Source of the DNA: Taudactylus pleione
Taxonomy: Eukaryota; Chordata; Amphibia; Anura; Myobatrachidae
Length of the DNA stretch: 64,000 nucleotides
Assembly: GCA_031769625.1 (NCBI GenBank)
Contig: JAUIMM010000519.1
Coordinates: forward strand, 1,917,501 to 1,981,500
Direction of reading: 5' to 3'
Shown: piece after piece, positions 11,291-22,497 of the stretch
Layout of the letters: every line of letters begins with the position of its first letter
How positions within the stretch are numbered: position 1 is the first letter of the stretch
The notes under the pieces: model-generated
Databases searched by the model: none
What the model was told of the DNA's origin: nothing
Seen by the model: only the letters and a program-made list of their open reading frames with translations
Made by a program: the position numbers and the translations under genes

Positions 11291-11783
11291 GGGCCTGATT
11301 CAGACCCGCTCGCGAGGGAGCTCCGTCGTGCGCATGCACGAGACCCGCATAGCGACGGCCAGCCGTCGCTATGGGTCTCGCACCAAAGGGGGCGTGCTGT
11401 CGATGGTGAGTGACAGCACGCCCCCTTTGGTGGGCGTTCCGGGGGCGTTGCTGCCCAGACAGAGGCGTTCCCATGGGAACGCCTACCGTCTGGGTCCGGC
11501 CCCACTGACATCACTAGTGATGTCAGTGGGAGTGCTTTTGGCTCTGATAGAGCCAAAAGCACTCCTGGGCTTGCGGCAGCGAGACCCTACCGCAGTGTCT
11601 TGTCGCAAGCCCGATGGTCGCGATGGTCTTGACCATCGCGACCATCTTTTTGGCCGCTCACATAAGCTGTGGGTGGTCACCCACAGCTATGCGAGCGGCC
11701 AGGAGGCCGCTCCAATTTTAGGTAGGAGGGCACTGATTCAGAGCGAGCGCTCTTGTCAGAGCGTCCTGCTCTGAATCAGGCCC
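11291..11783. mobile_element. hairpin-train TIR element, 493 bp
   Basis: Ends GGGCCTGATTCAGA and CTGAATCAGGCCC; flanks TGA and TAA suggest a decayed TAA duplication. The interior is a string of hairpins with little sequence between them: 11339-11380 (about 19-bp arms), 11381-11432 (21-bp perfect arms), 11453-11493, 11501-11530 (perfect 30-bp palindrome), 11529-11565 (16-bp arms, 5-nt loop), 11567-11612 (9-bp arms), 11612-11646 (16-bp perfect arms) and 11651-11702. Nothing resembles protein coding. Confidence 0.85.
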
Positions 11784-11943
11784 TAAGCTTTTGACAGCCC
11801 AACTCTGGGAGATTCAGAAACAGACTGACTCTGGATTGCAGGGAGTGAGTCAGTTTTGGGCTCGGTTGTGAGACCACAAGGGGCAGATTGTCAGAGCGCA
11901 GTTTGGTGTCGGCAGCCGGATACAATATTATCAGTAGGCAGTT

Positions 11944-12388
11944 GTTGAGTTCAGGTCTACATGCTCTCCTGTCTTAGTGTAAGTTCAGGTCTCCATGCTC
12001 TCCTGTCTTAGTGTGAGTTCAGGTCTCCATGCTCTCCTGTCTTAGTGTGAGTTCAGGTCTCCATGCTCTCCTGTCTTAGTGTGAGTTCAGGTCTCCATGC
12101 TCTCCTGTCTTAGTGTGAGTTCAGGTCTCCATGCTCTCCTGTTTTAGTGTGAGTTCAGGTCTCCATGCTCTCCTGTCTTAGTGTGAGTTCAGGTCTCCAT
12201 GCTCTCCTGTCTTAGTGTGAGTTCAGGTCTCCATGCTCTCCTGTCTTAGTGTGAGTTCAGGTCTCCATGCTCTCCTGTCTTAGTGTGAGTTCAGGTCTCC
12301 ATGCTCTCCTGTCTTAGTGTGAGTTCAGGTCTCCATGCTCTCCTGTCTTAGTGTGAGTTCAGGTCTCCATGCTCTCCTGTCTTAGTGC
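11944..12388 (+). repeat. 34-bp minisatellite, about 13 units
   Basis: Units of GAGTTCAGGTCTCCATGCTC... repeat every 34 bp with almost no variation; the first unit has CTAC for CTCC and one has TTTTAG for TCTTAG. The units are directly adjacent with no spacers, so this is not a CRISPR array. Near-identity suggests recent expansion or homogenisation. Confidence 0.95.
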
Positions 12389-12870
12389 CACTTTGTTTGC
12401 CTCCAGCTTGAACTATGGACTGAAGCACTGACAGGTATCGCACATAAAGGCCTGATTCAGAGACACACGCGGACGCAGCCGTGTCTTTTGCCGCAGATGC
12501 ACCTGCGTCTGATGCTAATGCTGCAGTCGATTTTCCTAATACTGAGATGCCCGCTTGCAGCATCTTGCCATGGTGCATTTTCCGCCTCGCCGCATCTTTA
12601 GACGCAACCACTGGTCGCACCATCGAAACTTGCATGAGCCCCACGGCAGGTGCAGTCTCTCCATCTGAGTATGGCCTCTCTATGTGAGCAGCTGTACGTT
12701 CTTGGACGCGTACGCTTATAGTGACGCATCCGTATCTGCTTAGCCACCCTCATGTTACCTCCATGGAACGCCCAGCGAAATCCACAGACCCTGTGCTGCG
12801 TCTTTGTGCAGTAACAATCAGGACACATGTGCTGTGCGACTACGATGCATGCACAGAAGTAAAAAACATT

Positions 12871-13863
12871 GGGCCTAACTCAGCAGTGTACGCAATGGCG
12901 ATAATGCACGTAGTCGAGCGATTGTCTGCCGTTGCGCATGTGTACAAGCTGCGCTGCCCGTGCGCAGCGATCGCATTGCACTTAAGGAAGCACAAAGGAA
13001 TCCACTGCAAAGTGAGTGGGGCTGGATACGGGGGGGGGGTCAGAAAACGCAGGCGTGTCTGTCCGTTTGAACGCCGTTTCTTGGGCGTACATAAATTAGC
13101 CACTATGATTGCATATACGCAGATTAAGGGCCTGAGTCAGAGGTGGACGCTATTGCAATTCGCACCCAGACTGAGCAATTGTTTGCCAATGTGCATCCGT
13201 ATTCATCGCAGTGCACGTGCACAAAGGCAGCTGTGCGATCCTGCAGCGATCGCCATGCAAGCCCGCAGACCACGGAGGCCCATTGCAGATTGATTGACAG
13301 GAATGACCATTTGGGGGTGTTGACGGGGGGTGGTAAGGAAACGCAGGCGTGTCTGGGCATTTGAACGCCGTTTCATGGGATTGCTTAAATTAGCCACTGC
13401 AAATGCATACACAGCCCTGCGTGGCAGAAGGTCAGACCTGCCGCAAGGGTAAAATGGCAGCCGATGTCCTTCGATGTTACCGATATTTATGGGTGCATGC
13501 GATCGCGCATGCAAGTATGAAGGCAGCAGTGGGCATATTTATGCTCGGGTGATCTTTGCTAACATTAGCATATTTTCACGGCTGCAAGAGTGGGAATGTG
13601 CGGCTGCGTACGCATTAGCGCCCACCTCTGAATCAGGCCCTAAGTACTCACTGCATGCAACTAGACTTGCAGTTTCTGCGCCTGGTCAGACCTGGTGTAA
13701 ATGTTGCGTGACGGACTGATTTACGTTGAGGGTACCGATATTTACGCAGAAGTGCGAGGTTGGACAGATGTGAGAAAGCAGAAGTGGGCGTCTTTGTGCA
13801 GGCTGAGCTGTGGCAGGCATTAGCATTTGTGATCGCAATAATGTTCCGTACTGAATGAGGCCC
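12871..13863. mobile_element. middle TIR element of the triple nest
   Basis: Starts GGGCCTAACTCAGCAGTGTA and ends with GTACTGAATGAGGCCC. ATT lies immediately outside both ends (12868-12870 and 13864-13866). A third element of the same class is inserted at 13128-13640. Confidence 0.75.
13128..13640. mobile_element. inner TIR element of the triple nest, 513 bp
   Basis: Starts GGGCCTGAGTCAGAGGTGGA, ends CCACCTCTGAATCAGGCCC. TAA occurs on both sides (13125-13127 and 13641-13643). It is the youngest of the three by position. Confidence 0.85.
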
Positions 13864-13914
13864 ATTGGCTATTTGCGTGAATATCGGCATAGCGTGAGAC
13901 TCTGAATCATACCC

Positions 13915-14974
13915 ATAGGGTGTCAGCCAGGCAAAACTGAATTTGAAACCATGTGTTATGGATATATACTAATAAAATATGATGTAGATTTAGGAGGTTG
14001 ATATAAATTCATCAATTTGGGAAGGACAATGTACAAGCGGCGAGACGCTACTGTCAGGCTGCGTGATCTGTGCATTTGCGATTGGGATTGAACGCTCTCC
14101 ATGACTGACGTAACATTGGTTGCACCAATTGACATTTGGAGTAGCCTGGGGTCTACTCTAGTTACCCTCCTCATATCCAACTAACTATGGCCTCTGAAGC
14201 AGTGTATTTGCAATTGGGAATGCACCAGCGTTCCCAGGCACGCCCATAACACGCCCCATGATACGGCCCCTCTTTGTGATCCCTTTAGGTCACCTCCCAG
14301 TGTCCACTGTGATCAGGCCAGGGATTACAAACCCCTTCTCAGGCGTTAGCGATTCCATCTGTAATTGCAAATGGCATCACACACAATGGTTAGAGCATAC
14401 GCAGTAAGGGGTGATATTTTTCTCTATTTATGCACCCTCCCCTTATGTATCTGTCCTTCAAAAACAACTTTGGGCATGTGAACTCCCTCACCCTTTTCCT
14501 CCAACACACCCACTGACCTTGTTGACTGTTGTATTGTTTTTAAGCATTGAGTGAATAGTGCGGTTCATGATGTATATAGTGTAGGATATCTTATGCCATA
14601 GGCCTAGTAATGCCTGAATACTAAAGCCACCTGACTTGGTCTTACTAGTATTCACAATCTTCATATTTGATCAGAGGTGATTAATAGCTATTGCCGCACA
14701 TACAACCAGAACCTTTACTTCCTCAGTTATCATAAAACTGGGAGAGATTGAAAAAAGGAACGATCCCAGTGTGTGCAAGGACAATATAAACACATTCTCT
14801 CCGTGTCATGGTGAGTAATGTGTGCCGAGCGGTTCCAGTTTTGTCTTTACATAGGCCTAAAATAGGATGTAATATCTTATTTTGACATTCCACTTCTCAA
14901 CCACATTGTTTAAGTGACTGATAATAACACACTTATGGTTTTGTAATGAATGTTTTTACAATAGCAGCACCAAT
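13915..14974. other. no gene recognised; possible decayed TIR element
   Basis: Between about 14030 and 14400 there are CG-richer stretches (GCTGCGTGATCTGTGCATTT, GCACGCCCATAACACGCCCC) like the interiors of neighbouring TIR elements, but no paired ends. The rest is featureless. Confidence 0.35.
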
Positions 14975-15735
14975 CAGGGCCAGATTAAGAATTGGGCGAG
15001 GCCTCCACATAAAATTAGGCCCATCATCATGACAGCTGGCTACAGGTCAGCCATATTTTCTTAAAAAAATTATGCAATTATCTAAGTTTTACACATTTAG
15101 GGAAACAATGGGGCTGGGTGCAAGAGGTGTACACTCTCACACGCCACTGGCCCATACGTACATACTATCCTGAAGGTAGTCCCCTGGCCCTCTGGAAGAG
15201 TGAGTGGATCTCCCGCCCACTTCCCGCTTACTTGCTGACATTCTGGTTGCACCCTCTGGGAGAGGGCAGCCAGGGAGGCACAGTGGGGGGGGGGGGGGAG
15301 TGAGGTGGCATGGTGCTGCATAGGTGGGCTGAGTGGGGGGGGCGTGCTAGACAGTGGCATCACAAGGGGGTGCAGGCCACACCTGGGTGTCACCTGCCGA
15401 GGGATGACACCAAGGTGCAGACTCCTCCTCAGTGACAGGAGCCGGGTGCTGCACTGTAACATTAAGTGCAGCACTCAGCTCCTGACACTGTGAGGGAGCC
15501 GGCAGCCCCCTTCCCATGTTGCCACACCCCCTGTCCACGAGGACACCCCCTTTTCAGTGGCGCGAAGCATCCCCCCTGCATTCGTATGAAGGGGGCGGCA
15601 ATAAATTACGTGCATTGTGTAATTTTAACCTCACTCCCTCCCCACAGACCTGTGAATTACAGCATTATGCCATGACGGGGACGGGGCCTATTGACGTCAG
15701 AGCCCCCGCCCCCAGAGCGGACACCTGTGTGTGTG

Positions 15736-15736
<1 letters not shown>
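14975..15736 (+). mobile_element. composite of hAT-type MITE fragments
   Basis: CAGGGCCAGATTAAG at 14975 and CAGTGGCATCACAAGGGGG at 15352 are both typical hAT left ends. Neither has a convincing right partner. The interior is GC-rich with a G tract near 15287-15299. No coding was recognised. Confidence 0.4.
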
Positions 15737-15774
<38 letters not shown>

Positions 15775-15775
15775 A
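15737..15775 (+). repeat. (TA)n microsatellite
   Basis: TATATTTTATATATATA run ending in ACACACA, directly before the next G-rich element. Confidence 0.9.
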
Positions 15776-15797
15776 AATGTAAAATGAGAAGGCTATG

Positions 15798-16548
15798 CGT
15801 TTGGCATCCCGGCGGTCGGCGCTTACATTACCGGCGCCAGAAAACCGACCCCGGTCAGAATGCCGGCACCAGCATCACATCTGCCGGGATGCCGAAGGTA
15901 AGTAATGGGGTGGGGGGGATGATTAGATTTAGGGGTTAGTGTTATTCACTAGGGGGAAGGTTAGGTACTAACGGGCAGGGCACTAGGGTGGTGCGACCTG
16001 TGCCATGGCACAGGGCACCGCAGGGCAAGGGGCGCTGTTTTGGCCTGACAATTTTCCTGTTTATTATCATTCTCACTTGTAGCTTCCTCTTCTTCTATCC
16101 CCAGCAACTCCTGGCCTCCCCTATCTCTTCCCTGGACCTTCTCCATGAGGCCATGACCCTTTTTCAGGTGCACTAACTTATGTCCCTATTTAAAAATTGG
16201 GGGGGGCAATGCTCTATCTGGCCCAGGCCACAAAAAAAGTCTACTTATGACTCTGCTAAGGGGGGAGGGTTAGGTTTAGGGTGCGGGGAGGGGGAGGTTA
16301 GGTTCAGCCACTAGGGGGGGTGGGTTAGGCACAAAGGGGGGGAGGGTTAGGTTTAGGATGTGGGGAGGGGGGAGGTTAGGTTCAGGCACTAGGGGTGAGG
16401 GTTAGGGTTAGGCACCAAAGAGGGAGGGTTAGGGTAGAGAGGAGGTGAGGGTTAGCATACCAACCAACAAGTGTCGGTATGTTAACCCTGTCAGGATCCC
16501 AGCATCAAGATTCTGACCCCCAGGATCCCGACTGTTGGTATTTCATAC
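15798..16548 (+). mobile_element. G-rich telomere-like TIR element, copy 2 (interrupted)
   Basis: Terminal GGCATCCCGGCGGTCGG / CCGACTGTTGGTATTTCATA-type ends enclose GGTTAGG-containing G-rich tracts. A hAT MITE (15976-16255) splits the interior; removing it and one 8-bp duplication rejoins a continuous TTAGG-rich stretch. Confidence 0.65.
15976..16255. mobile_element. hAT MITE, 280 bp, sister of 9968-10245
   Basis: Inverted relative to the copy at 9968: starts CAGGGCACTAGGGTGGTGC, ends AAGTCTACTTATGACTCTG. Flanking 8-mers CTAACGGG (15968-15975) and CTAAGGGG (16256-16263) differ at one base, as expected for a target duplication. Confidence 0.85.
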
Positions 16549-17103
16549 CGATTCCATGAGCAGAACCATAAAGTACACACAACATATGCCTATAGTATAA
16601 TACTCTTTACACGGATGCAAATAGAATATTGTAGCCATCAACTCGGAGGCAAACTTACACAGGAGGGGTTTTTGCAGGATCTTGCTTTGTGTGAAATGAG
16701 CAGGGAACTGGGCGGTGACAGTACAAGTACATGGAACTGTCCTGTCTTCTGGGATTGTCATAAGCGTATTAGTTCTGTGCAATTCTGAGTCATAGTTACG
16801 GGAAAGGGAAACCTGGTTCAGATGATTCTCTTGCTCTTAGCACAGGGCTGGTGCCAGTGACAACACTAATGATGACGGTTGCGGCTGTGGACAGAAAAAC
16901 AAGCGGAGTAGCTTTCCCATTGAAGCGGTGCCACTCCTTGCATTAGCCGTTTGGAAGCTCGCATCAGCCTAAAGTAGTAATCAGGCTTCCTCTGCTGCGT
17001 GCAAACTCAGCCACTTTGTGCCCTACTCAGAATCAGCCCCTTTAGCTGCACTGATGTCCTAAATTACTGATGACAATTAGGAGACAATGGGAATGTGTTT
17101 ATT

Positions 17104-17941
17104 GGGCCTGATTCGGGGTAGTACGCTATTCGCAATGGTCATGGGCACTGAGAGGGGGAGGGGAGCGGGTACAGTTTACCCGGGCCTGGGCTTGCTAGAG
17201 GGGCCCGGCGGGGCCCGGGTCCGGCGTCGCCCCCCCCCTCCCTCACAGCAGCTCAGCACACAGCTTGTGCTGGGCTGCTCTGTGAAACTGCTCGTGGCTG
17301 CTGCAGCAGCTGGAGCAGTCTCCTGTGGCTGTGGGGGGGAGCGATCACACTGATCGCGCCCCCCTACTTAGCACCGGGCTGGGGGGCTTACAGCGGCGCT
17401 GAAAAAGTGATTATTTCTTTTTTTCCAAGGGGCGTGGCCACGCCTCTGGTGATTAGGCCACGCCCCCTCCATTACCCGGGCCCAGCAAGGCTCTCAACGG
17501 CCCTGGCAATGGTACTGCATCTTAGGATGCAGCAGCAATGCAAAAAAATGCTAATGCTGCAGGAGATGTCTGAAGGCATTGCAGATCTGGGTGCTGCGAC
17601 AAAGTCTCAGCATCGGATCACCAATGGGCAGCCATTGGCCATCTGAGTAAGCCTAAGCTTACTCAGAATGGTCGCTGGAACTCCTCTGCCGGGCTAGGAA
17701 ATCTGTATCAGAAGACGCAGACCCTGGCATTCCTACAAAACGGTCCCTGTCACCACCCCCTCCCCGCCCCCAAAAGCCCGCAGCATGGCATTCATGCTGT
17801 GGCTTAGGGTGCACTGCGAGTATCTCACAATAAAAGATCTGCACACGCGAAGTACAATTCCTGCGCAGGTCGATCAGTATCCGTTGGATATGTATGTAAA
17901 CCGCCAGGTTGGCCGCTTGCGTACATCTCTGAATAAGGCCC
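17104..17941. mobile_element. TIR element (GGGCCTGATTC family), interrupted
   Basis: Starts GGGCCTGATTCGGGGTAGTA and ends with GTACATCTCTGAATAAGGCCC. Flanks ATT and TTT are a poor duplication. A hAT MITE with its own 8-bp duplication is inserted at 17140. Confidence 0.65.
17140..17505. mobile_element. hAT MITE nested in a TIR element, 366 bp
   Basis: The 8-mer GCAATGGT lies on both sides (17132-17139 and 17506-17513). The right end is CTCTCAACGGCCCTG; the left end CATGGGCACTGAGAG is a decayed inverse. The interior is GC-rich with CCCGGGCC palindromes. Confidence 0.85.
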
Positions 17942-19011
17942 TTTGTTTATCCTTGAGGGTATATAAGTAGGTGCATCTGCACTCAATAGCTCCTCCAATC
18001 ACAAGGGGCAACATTTTGCAACCCCCAATGCACTTGATGCAAAAATGTATGCATTTACCAGCAAGATGGATGCATTAGCGCAAATGGCATGTTGTCACAA
18101 GTCTGTATTTTCACTGCACTTTTGCATTTTTATAAATGAGCCACAAGAGGGCGATTCACAGTGGAATATGTGGTCAGGGAAATCTTGTTTTTTGTTTTAT
18201 CCTGCACACCATAGAGGTGCAAGCAAAAAACCAGCAAGATTTCCATACCGTAATGGCCCAAAATCTATATAGCTGCAGATTGCGGAACCTTACGCTAAAT
18301 TGAATTGGCCCCTAAGTCTACCTACACCTTCTCCTGGTGTAGGTAGCGATCGGAAATGAATAAGTCAGTATAGGATCTGCACTACCTAGTCAAGGGGCAA
18401 TGATTTACAATCCACTAGGGGGTACCAGTGCTAAAGGGATAAGCTTATATATTGTGAATTATTCTGGTAAACATTTATTACTTGCAAGGTTAAACGCAAG
18501 CAAAGAGCAACATTTCGTTTGAACTTTCATTATTAGATTTTCAGTCTGCAGAGAAGAGGTACCAACAAATAAATGTAAATAATTGTAAATGTTCATTATC
18601 AAGCCTGACTAGTGATTTTCATTGTAATTTCTTCTAAGGTTAAACAAAAAAAAGGAATGTGAAAATTGTAATGTCCATACTCACCGGGGATCCATCTGAA
18701 AAGGGCTTCTAAAGATCAGGCTGAGGGAAACAGCATAAAAATTAGTTTAAAAAAGGCTATCCAGCCCATAAAGCTGATCAAGGAGGAATTCATCAACAAT
18801 AGTTCTAGGTGGTACAATTTGTTGTGACATGCCAGCAAACAGAAGACAATTACACTGTATGCTAAGGAAAGGGCATATCCAATTATCTCAGAGTCTTGAA
18901 AATAATTAGTGATAATATGAACAGCCTGATGGGAAAAGCGCTGATTATAAGGCGCAATGAGCAATTCAGCAGTTTTCTTTACAGTAAGTAATATATGTCA
19001 AAGGGGAATCG
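17942..19011. other. no gene recognised
   Basis: GGGCGATTCACAGTGGAATA at 18148 and CTAAATTGAATTGGCCCC ending at 18313 may be the ends of a small TIR element of the GGG..TTCA class. A hairpin CTACCTACACC/GGTGTAGGTAG lies at about 18316-18345. The rest is AT-rich with no recognised motif. Confidence 0.4.
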
Positions 19012-19393
19012 GTATGTAATACCGACAGACGGGATCCAGGCGGTCAGAATCCCGACGCCTGGATCCCGACGGTTAACATACCGACACTTGGTGGTAGGTA
19101 TGCTAACCCTCCCTTTTCCCTACCCTAACCCTAGCCCTCCCTCCCTGGTGCCTGAACCTAACCTCCCCCCCTAGTGCCCAAACCTAACCTCCCCCTCCCC
19201 GCACCCTAAACCTAACCCTCCCCCCTTAGTGCCTAACCCTCCCACTAGTGCCTAACCCCTAAATCTAACCATCCACCCCACTCCGCTACTTACCTTCGGG
19301 CATCCCGGTGGTTGGGATGCCGGTGTCAGTATTGTGACCGGCGTTGGTATTCTGGCGTCGGCATCCAGACTGCCGGGATGCGGAACACATACC
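19012..19393 (-). mobile_element. G-rich telomere-like TIR element, copy 3 (reversed)
   Basis: Starts GGTATGTAATACCGACAG, with further inverted GGATCC/ATCCCGACG motifs, then CCTAACCCT-type tracts (TTAGGG on the minus strand), ending near GCCGGGATGCGGAACACATACC. Same plan as 3949 and 15798 in reverse orientation. Confidence 0.65.
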
Positions 19394-19695
19394 TGTGAAA
19401 AGATGGCATCTAGGAGATAGGTCAGATTATAGGCCTGGATCTGTGCCGCACGCACTGCGGTCAGTCGCCATTCCGGATGTTTCATGCGATTGGATGTCCC
19501 ATGCGAAAATCTGCTCATATTCAGAGTTGGACAAATCTAAGAGACCGCACTGCCCCCAGCCATCTACTTGGAAGAGTAGCCATCATCACTATTATCAGCA
19601 TTTGCACCAGTGCAATCCTTGATGCAGGAGATCCAACTGAAGCTGGATGGATCTCTGCATATACTCATCACTGTATAGGATGCAAATTTATTCTA

Positions 19696-20292
19696 GGGGG
19701 TATATGTATCGGGATGTAATCGGGAAGCTGGCTGACATTATACCGACAGCCGTCTTCCCGACTGTCATATCCCGGCGAGGGTAAAATGACCGGCATCTAG
19801 ATGTAGATAGACGCCGCTCATTTCACTGACGCCAGGAGACCGGCGCCCAGCATCCCGATTGAAGGGATGCCGGGCTCCGTGAGCGGACAGCTACCGGGGC
19901 GGGCAAGGGTTAGGTTTAGGGCTCTTGGGGGGGACTTAGGGTTAGGCACCCCACCGGGAGGTTAGGGTTAGGCTAGGGGGAGGAAGAGTTAGGGTTAGGC
20001 ACCCCTGGGTGGAGGTTACGGTTAGGCACCCCCCTGGGGGGCTTAGGTTTAGGCAGCGGGGAAGGGGGGTTAGGTTTAGGCACTTAGAGGGGGGATTAGG
20101 GTTAGGCACTTGGGGGGGAGGTTAGGGTTAGGCCCCCTTAAGTGAGAGTTAGGGTTAGGGGGTAGGTTAGTTCATACTTACCGGGGACGATCGGGATTTT
20201 CCAGCACTGTCGGGCTGCCGGTGTCGGGATCTGTTCCACTGTCGGCCTCACTTTGCTGGGATATCGAACTGCCGACCATGCGGCCGGCGATT
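19696..20292 (+). mobile_element. G-rich telomere-like TIR element, copy 4
   Basis: GGGTATATGTATCGGGATG begins the unit. GACGCC/GGCGTC-type inverted motifs surround TTAGGGTTAGGCACC tracts from about 19905 to 20170, ending at GCCGGCGATTCCTATG. It abuts the foldback at 20296. Confidence 0.6.
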
Positions 20293-20295
20293 CCT

Positions 20296-20440
20296 ATGTA
20301 TCAAAGCTTGATGTGAGATAAAATTGTGAGATATATATCACCACACACACAGCCTGCAAAATGTAAGTTAGAAGCTGATTGGTTGGTGATATATATCTCA
20401 CAATTTTATCTCACACCAAGCTTTGATACATATGCCCCAT
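20296..20440. repeat. foldback element, ~48-bp arms
   Basis: GTATCAAAGCTTGATGTGAG at the left is the inverse of CTCACACCAAGCTTTGATAC at the right, and the arms continue inward through ATAAAATTGTGAGATATATA to CACCA, leaving a loop of about 40 bp. The right end extends to ATATGCCCC. Arm identity is high. Confidence 0.8.
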
Positions 20441-21739
20441 ATTTGCCTCATTCCCATCCAGAAAATTTGCTCAATTCGACCACATTCAGGATTACATGCA
20501 TATATGCAGTATACATATTATGTTTTAATATATTGGATTCTGCCCCATTCCACCCCCCACTCTTCCTGCCCTCGCCTCATTTTGTCACGGCTCTGTTTAA
20601 ACATGATTTTGCATATAAAAAAAGATATTAAATCAGATATAAATAGCATTCCATCACCCTTGTCCTGTAGCAATTACCCCCCACCCCATAGCATCCTCCC
20701 AATGTCCATATGCTCCAGTTGTGCTTTGACCCCACCCCCTGTGTCCATAGGTCTCAAATGTAATATTATTTTGCACCCTCCGAGTGTCCATATGCCCCCA
20801 TTGTGTGTTACCTACCATCCCCACAGGGGCAATAGATTCTATAGTGGCATTAATCTTCCACCAATAATGCCTACAGTTCTCCCACCACTACCCCTCAAGT
20901 GGCAACAGAACCCCTCAGTAACATCAGCTCCCCTTCCTCCCCTCATGCAGAGAGCAGCTGCGTAACAGTGCACAGAAAGGAACTGAAGTTACCCTCTTTT
21001 TTAGTTTTGTAATCGGTTCCAAATGATCTTAATGGAATTAATATAAATGAACAAGTTTTTCTTGATGAGGTAATGATTGGGAGGATTGTTGAATATGAAT
21101 TAATTATGGTGATGAGAATGTTAATGATTATAAATTGGATAATTATGTTAATAATTATGAATGGGCTAACTAATGAGGAGGGTATGATGATGGAAGTCAC
21201 GCTTATAAAAGGTGTTAATTATAGTGTGTTACTTGATGATGGGGAGATGTACAGTATCCTAATGAAGACGTTAAAATGATGAGGATGTAAGATTTAATGA
21301 TTGTGAAGAGGTTTTTGACTAATTAATTGATGAGGGGATTAATAATGGGGATTGGAGGGTGACTTACATTGAAGATAGGGGAACAATAATAAGAGGGGAC
21401 GCAAGGCTGTTGAAGAAGGGGCAACTATGAGGAAATATGGGGGCAGGAGAGCTTTGAAGAGGAAAACAATCAAAGGAAGGAGATCAATTGGGGAGAAGAG
21501 CTTTGGAGAGGGGTATGATATGGTATGGGTGGAGGCAGGAGCGAGGCTAGGCTTTATTTCATCACGGAAGAAGAGCTTGGTGTCCCACCTCCCTCCAACA
21601 CACACACATTCACACACACACACACCTAAACACATTCATTCTTACAGGGTATAGTAAGTACTCTGACTGTTCATGTTCACTCAAGCTGTGAAGGGAACTG
21701 TTGAAATATGGAAAATGGTGAACATGACCCTCAGATCTA
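20441..21739. other. no gene; biased low-complexity sequence
   Basis: 20530-20940 is C-rich on the plus strand with loosely repeated GTGTCCATATGC-like words. 21060-21560 is strongly purine-biased with GATGA and TAATTATG words, which keeps frames open on both strands. A CA-rich tract lies near 21598-21635. None of the frames shows a family motif. Confidence 0.5.
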
Positions 21740-22400
21740 TCCACATGTGCCTTTCATGCCCCTCACATCTACTCACATTCTATCAGCTCCCCCACATGAT
21801 ATCAGCCCCTCACATGCCCATCAGACTTTTCCACATGCCAATTAAAACTCTTCACATACCCCTTACATTCCATCAGTTCTACCCACATGCCCCTTAATAC
21901 ACACACGTCCCTTACATGCCTCTTACATGTCCATCAGACCCCTCTACACATACCGTCAGACCTCCCCACATGCTCTTACATGCCATCAAGCCTCTACATG
22001 CCATTAGACCTACCACATGCTATCCGACCCTCGACATTTAATCAGAACCTCTCTACATGCCATTTAGGATCCCCTACATGCCATCAGGACCCTTTGCATG
22101 CTTCCAGACAGGCGTCACATGCCACTAGACCACTACACATGCCATCAGAATTACACATGCCATCAGCCCACACACACCATCAGGTCTTACCCACATGTCA
22201 TCAGATCCCCCAAATGCCAACACATTCTCCGCATGCCATTAGAATCCTCACACATGCAATTAGAATCCCCACACATGCGATCAGACTCCTGCACATACCA
22301 TCATACCTCCCAACATATATCAGAACCCCCAATCACATGCCATCACTTCCCACATGCATACCATTAGACCTACCTCACATGCCTTCAGACCAACCACATT
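21740..22400 (+). repeat. degenerate minisatellite of CACATGCCATCAGACC words
   Basis: Imperfect units of about 15-22 bp built on ACATGCCATCAGA repeat for about 650 bp. The 217-residue frame across it is Pro/His/Ser-rich and follows the repeat, so it is not treated as a gene. Confidence 0.8.
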
Positions 22401-22497
22401 ACATCTTTTATACTCAAGACCTATCAAGTAAAACCTGTCACTGCATTCATAGTCTTACAGTACCTTACAATATTCACAATTTTTATAGGGATTTTGG

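Larger units (their letters stand above)
11028..12448 (+). mobile_element. partial hAT-like element, split by nested elements
   Basis: TAGAGATGTGTGCTGTG followed by GGTTTTGGTTTGGATTCGG repeats resembles one end of the hAT families at 37.4 and 50.3 kb. A hairpin-train element (11291-11783) is inserted in it and a 34-bp minisatellite occupies its later part. No matching far end was found, so the unit is truncated or its end lies beyond the nested elements at 12.4-13.9 kb. No transposase sequence is seen. Confidence 0.5.
12449..13914. mobile_element. outer TIR element of a triple nest
   Basis: Left end GGCCTGATTCAGAGACACAC and, after subtracting nested insertions, right end ...GAGACTCTGAATCATACCC. 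The right-hand remainder is only 13867-13914. The flanks do not give a clean duplication. Element 12871-13863 lies inside it. Confidence 0.6.

Noticed and set aside
11944..12388. CRISPR-like regular repeats
   Set aside because: Units are directly adjacent with no unique spacers, and the genome is vertebrate-like.
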